DNA of 8,828 bases from assembly GCA_017520105.1 (NCBI GenBank), contig JAFWRL010000311.1:1-8828 (forward strand), read 5' to 3'. The translations under genes and the position numbers were made by a program. Below are positions 7,562 to 8,828 of this stretch, piece after piece. The stretch comes from Fibrobacter sp. (GTDB lineage: Bacteria; Fibrobacterota; Fibrobacteria; Fibrobacterales; Fibrobacteraceae). Each line of letters begins with the position of its first letter. Position 1 is the first letter of the stretch. The notes beneath the pieces were generated by a model, which ran no database searches, was not told the origin of the DNA, and saw nothing but the letters and a program-made list of their open reading frames with translations.

Positions 7562-7577
7562 GATTTTTACAAAAATC
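7562..7577. repeat. Perfect 7-bp palindrome (GATTTTT-AC-AAAAATC)
   Basis: Two perfect 7-base half-sites separated by AC, centred about 77 bases upstream of the expected glnN transcription start. The shape is that of a dimeric regulator site, but it does not match the NtrC consensus (TGCACC-N5-GGTGCA), and low-complexity A/T sequence makes chance occurrence plausible. Confidence 0.4.
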
Positions 7578-7723
7578 AATATTTTTCATTTTTTGAAATT
7601 ATCGCTTGTAAATTACGGAATATGTAAAAGAGAGTGCTTCTACCAACAAAATTCCACCTATTAAGCTCCACCATCTAATTTCGACTTGTTGTCTGAGGTT
7701 TTTGGCCGTTTGTCTGTTTTTGC

Positions 7724-7752
7724 TTGAAATGGATGTTGTTGGATTTTATATT
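7724..7752 (+). promoter_or_regulatory. Sigma-70-like promoter of the 7762 lipoprotein gene
   Basis: TTGAAA (7724-7729) and TATATT (7747-7752) are separated by 17 bases, close to the TTGACA/TATAAT consensus. The predicted transcription start (about 7759-7760) lies only two or three bases before the ATG at 7762, implying a nearly leaderless mRNA, consistent with the absence of a Shine-Dalgarno sequence. Confidence 0.5.
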
Positions 7753-7761
7753 CAAGCCATC

Positions 7762-8505
7762 ATGAAATTGAATGTGTTGTTCTTGGTTGTTGCTTTGGTA
7801 TTATCTGGATGTAGCCTTTCCATCATCCATCCGCCTTCTGCTGCTGCGTTTATGGAAAAAGGCGATGGCGATTTGCAGGCAAATATGACGGTGTCGCGAG
7901 TTGTGCGTGTAGAAAATTCCGATAAAGATTACATGTTAAAGCCCTACGATAAAATAAAAACCAGTCCTTTGCCGGATGAGGATCATTATTACAAAGACTG
8001 GGAATGGTTTTTTCAAGAGAGTTTCGATGTCCAAAAGCAATTTGGAAATTTTAAAATTGGAGGAGGACTGGATTGGACGACTCCCTTTTTGCAGGCTGGA
8101 TTTATTTCTGATTATTTGGGGGTAATGGGGTGGAGCAATATTTATTTGTGGCAACTTGAGAAAAAAGAACACGCTTATTTTCAATGGGGTGGCGGTATTA
8201 CAATTATTGAACAATTGCCGTTGTTGTCACGACGTTTGCGATTGGGCTTGACACAACATTTGTCGAGAAATGGTCGTGAAGCATACATTTACGATGGCTC
8301 CGATATGTTTTCGTTTGGTGGTTCTGCTCCCGTATTTTACGACGAAATTGGTGGTGGTGCGTATATTGCGGGAATTGTCGGTAAGCGCCTCGGTATGGGG
8401 CTCGAATTCCGTTACGGACGTGATTTAACCTATAAGATTGTAGATGGTGAAAAAGAAAAATCTGTAAATCGATTTACGTTAACTTTCAATCTCCAGTGGT
8501 GGTAA
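7762..8505 (+). CDS. Lipoprotein with a beta-rich, barrel-like body; function unknown
   Basis: 247 residues from the ATG at 7762. I chose this start over an upstream TTG (7702) because MKLNVLFLVVALVLSGC is a textbook lipoprotein signal with lipobox LSGC and Cys17 lipidated. After a polar region (about 20-90), the rest alternates hydrophobic and aromatic residues in possible amphipathic strands: FKIGGGLDWTTP, LQAGFISDYLGVMGWSNIYLW, HAYFQWGGGITII, LRLGLTQHLS, IGGGAYIAGIVGKRLGMGLEFRYG. The final strand is NRFTLTFNLQWW. Ending in an aromatic residue after an alternating strand is typical of outer-membrane barrel proteins recognised by the Bam machinery. A lipid anchor combined with a barrel-like body is unusual, though not unknown. 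No Shine-Dalgarno sequence is present; a promoter lies directly upstream. Family not recognised; it stands apart from glnN, which is divergent. Confidence 0.8.
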   Translation: MKLNVLFLVVALVLSGCSLSIIHPPSAAAFMEKGDGDLQANMTVSRVVRVENSDKDYMLKPYDKIKTSPLPDEDHYYKDWEWFFQESFDVQKQFGNFKIGGGLDWTTPFLQAGFISDYLGVMGWSNIYLWQLEKKEHAYFQWGGGITIIEQLPLLSRRLRLGLTQHLSRNGREAYIYDGSDMFSFGGSAPVFYDEIGGGAYIAGIVGKRLGMGLEFRYGRDLTYKIVDGEKEKSVNRFTLTFNLQWW

Positions 8506-8557
8506 AACGCCTCGGTTACTATAAATTGGAATATATGTGTTTGTCTTTCTTAACCAT

Positions 8558-8586
8558 TTTTGTAAAAAAGACGAATAAATTATAAT
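8558..8586 (+). promoter_or_regulatory. Possible promoter of the 8614 gene
   Basis: TATAAT at 8581-8586 is a perfect -10 box. The -35 box is poor (TTTTGT at 8558-8563 with 17 bases between, or TTGTAA at 8560-8565 with 15). Transcription would start near 8593, leaving a leader of about 20 bases that contains the ribosome site. Confidence 0.45.
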
Positions 8587-8599
8587 CATATGTTCCATT

Positions 8600-8607
8600 A
8601 GGAGAGG
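8600..8607 (+). promoter_or_regulatory. Ribosome binding site of the 8614 gene
   Basis: AGGAGAGG lies six to nine bases before the ATG at 8614. A nearer ATG at 8609 reads ATG-AAA-TGA and stops at once, so 8614 is the start. Confidence 0.8.
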
Positions 8608-8613
8608 TATGAA

Positions 8614-8828
8614 ATGAAAAAAGTAGCGATTCTTTTGCTATTTGTTTGTTCTGTTGCCTTTGCGCAGAACGAATATGGTGCTTCTGTGTCTGCGAATGCG
8701 AGTACGGAATCGGTCGTGGCGACAGAATCTACTCCGGAGCCGGCTAAAGAAAGCAAGGATGCTTGGCATCAAGAATGGGAGAAACGTCGCCACAGTGTCA
8801 GTTTCATTGTCGGCTGGTGGCCTTTGAC
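8614..8828 (+). CDS. Exported protein of unknown function, N-terminal part only
   Basis: Partial gene running off the window edge; 71 codons are visible. The protein begins MKKVAILLLFVCSVAFAQ, a clear type I signal peptide with cleavage after AFA, before Q18. The mature part opens with a Ala/Ser/Thr/Glu-rich low-complexity stretch (about 19-48), then the charged segment KDAWHQEWEKRRH, then HSVSFIVGWWPL, which looks like a first membrane strand of a barrel. The cleavage context SVAFAQ resembles TSFAQ of the protein at 362, so both are probably handled alike by signal peptidase I. It is short of its C-terminus, so family and function cannot be judged. A promoter-like TATAAT (8581) and a good ribosome site (8600) suggest its own transcription unit. 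Confidence 0.85.
   Translation, partial: MKKVAILLLFVCSVAFAQNEYGASVSANASTESVVATESTPEPAKESKDAWHQEWEKRRHSVSFIVGWWPL

Larger units (their letters stand above)
7465..7761. other. Divergent intergenic region (297 bases)
   Basis: Very AT-rich region between glnN (minus) and the lipoprotein gene at 7762 (plus). It holds the glnN ribosome site (7471-7476), a sigma-54 promoter (7503-7519), two perfect inverted repeats (7523-7552 and 7562-7577), and a sigma-70-like promoter for the plus-strand gene (7724-7752). The stretch 7580-7720 shows no gene or clear structure; any activator site for the sigma-54 promoter would be expected about there, but I could not identify one. A TTG at 7702 opens a longer frame into the lipoprotein gene, but its extra 20 residues have no signal character. 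Confidence 0.6.

Noticed and set aside
7702..7725. Second sigma-54-like site on the + strand (TTGGCCG ... TTGCTTG)
   Set aside because: The GG and GC dinucleotides are 16 bases apart instead of 10, and the -24 box lacks the CAC bases.
7702..7761. TTG-initiated 20-residue extension of the 7762 lipoprotein
   Set aside because: It would bury the lipobox 37 residues in, behind a segment with an internal Glu-Met-Asp. The ATG at 7762 gives a standard 17-residue lipoprotein signal.
8543..8572. Inverted repeat GTCTTTCTT ... AAAAAAGAC after the 7762 gene, as a terminator
   Set aside because: The stem is AT-rich with a mismatch and no T tract follows (GAATAAAT). It also overlaps the likely promoter of the next gene.
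1..8828. Mobile element, phage, CRISPR, toxin-antitoxin or defence system
   Set aside because: No transposase, integrase, direct-repeat array, RNA gene or paired small genes of that type were found on either strand. Gene content is metabolic enzymes and envelope proteins.

Overview
The window looks like chromosomal DNA of a Fibrobacter species (phylum Fibrobacterota). The best marker is a lipoprotein with two copies of the FISUMP domain (Fibrobacter succinogenes major paralogous domain) behind a Ser-rich K-S-S-S-S linker, an arrangement typical of that genus. The two recognisable housekeeping genes, a GTP-type PEP carboxykinase and a type III glutamine synthetase, also fit a rumen or gut anaerobe that fixes CO2 towards succinate and assimilates ammonia. 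I see no insertion sequence, phage gene, CRISPR array, tRNA or rRNA.

Layout. 1-226 (+): C-terminal end of pckG, closed by a strong terminator at 272-304. 362-2464 (+): a two-gene unit, an exported protein with a helical N-terminal half and a predicted outer-membrane beta-barrel, followed 9 bases later by a lipoprotein; a probable bidirectional terminator lies at 2504-2536. 2583-3506 (-): a cysteine-rich lipoprotein of unknown function. 3507-3824: a divergent intergenic region. 3825-5231 (+): the double-FISUMP lipoprotein, with a bidirectional terminator at 5262-5293. 5344-7464 (-): glnN. 7465-7761: a divergent, very AT-rich intergenic region with a textbook sigma-54 promoter facing glnN and two perfect inverted repeats upstream of it. 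7762-8505 (+): a lipoprotein with a beta-rich, barrel-like body. 8614-8828 (+): start of another exported protein, cut by the window edge.

Five of the seven complete or partial genes other than pckG and glnN could not be given a function; all of them carry an export signal, so apart from the two metabolic enzymes this is a cell-envelope region. Apart from the 362/1844 pair, each gene appears to be its own transcription unit. Junctions between convergent genes carry shared terminators. I found no evidence for a new multi-gene system. The most informative signal is regulatory: glnN appears to be under RpoN (sigma-54) control, which would tie this enzyme to an enhancer-binding activator, presumably one responding to nitrogen. 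Two genes without a Shine-Dalgarno sequence (362 and 7762) have a -10-like box so close to the ATG that their mRNAs may be leaderless or nearly so.
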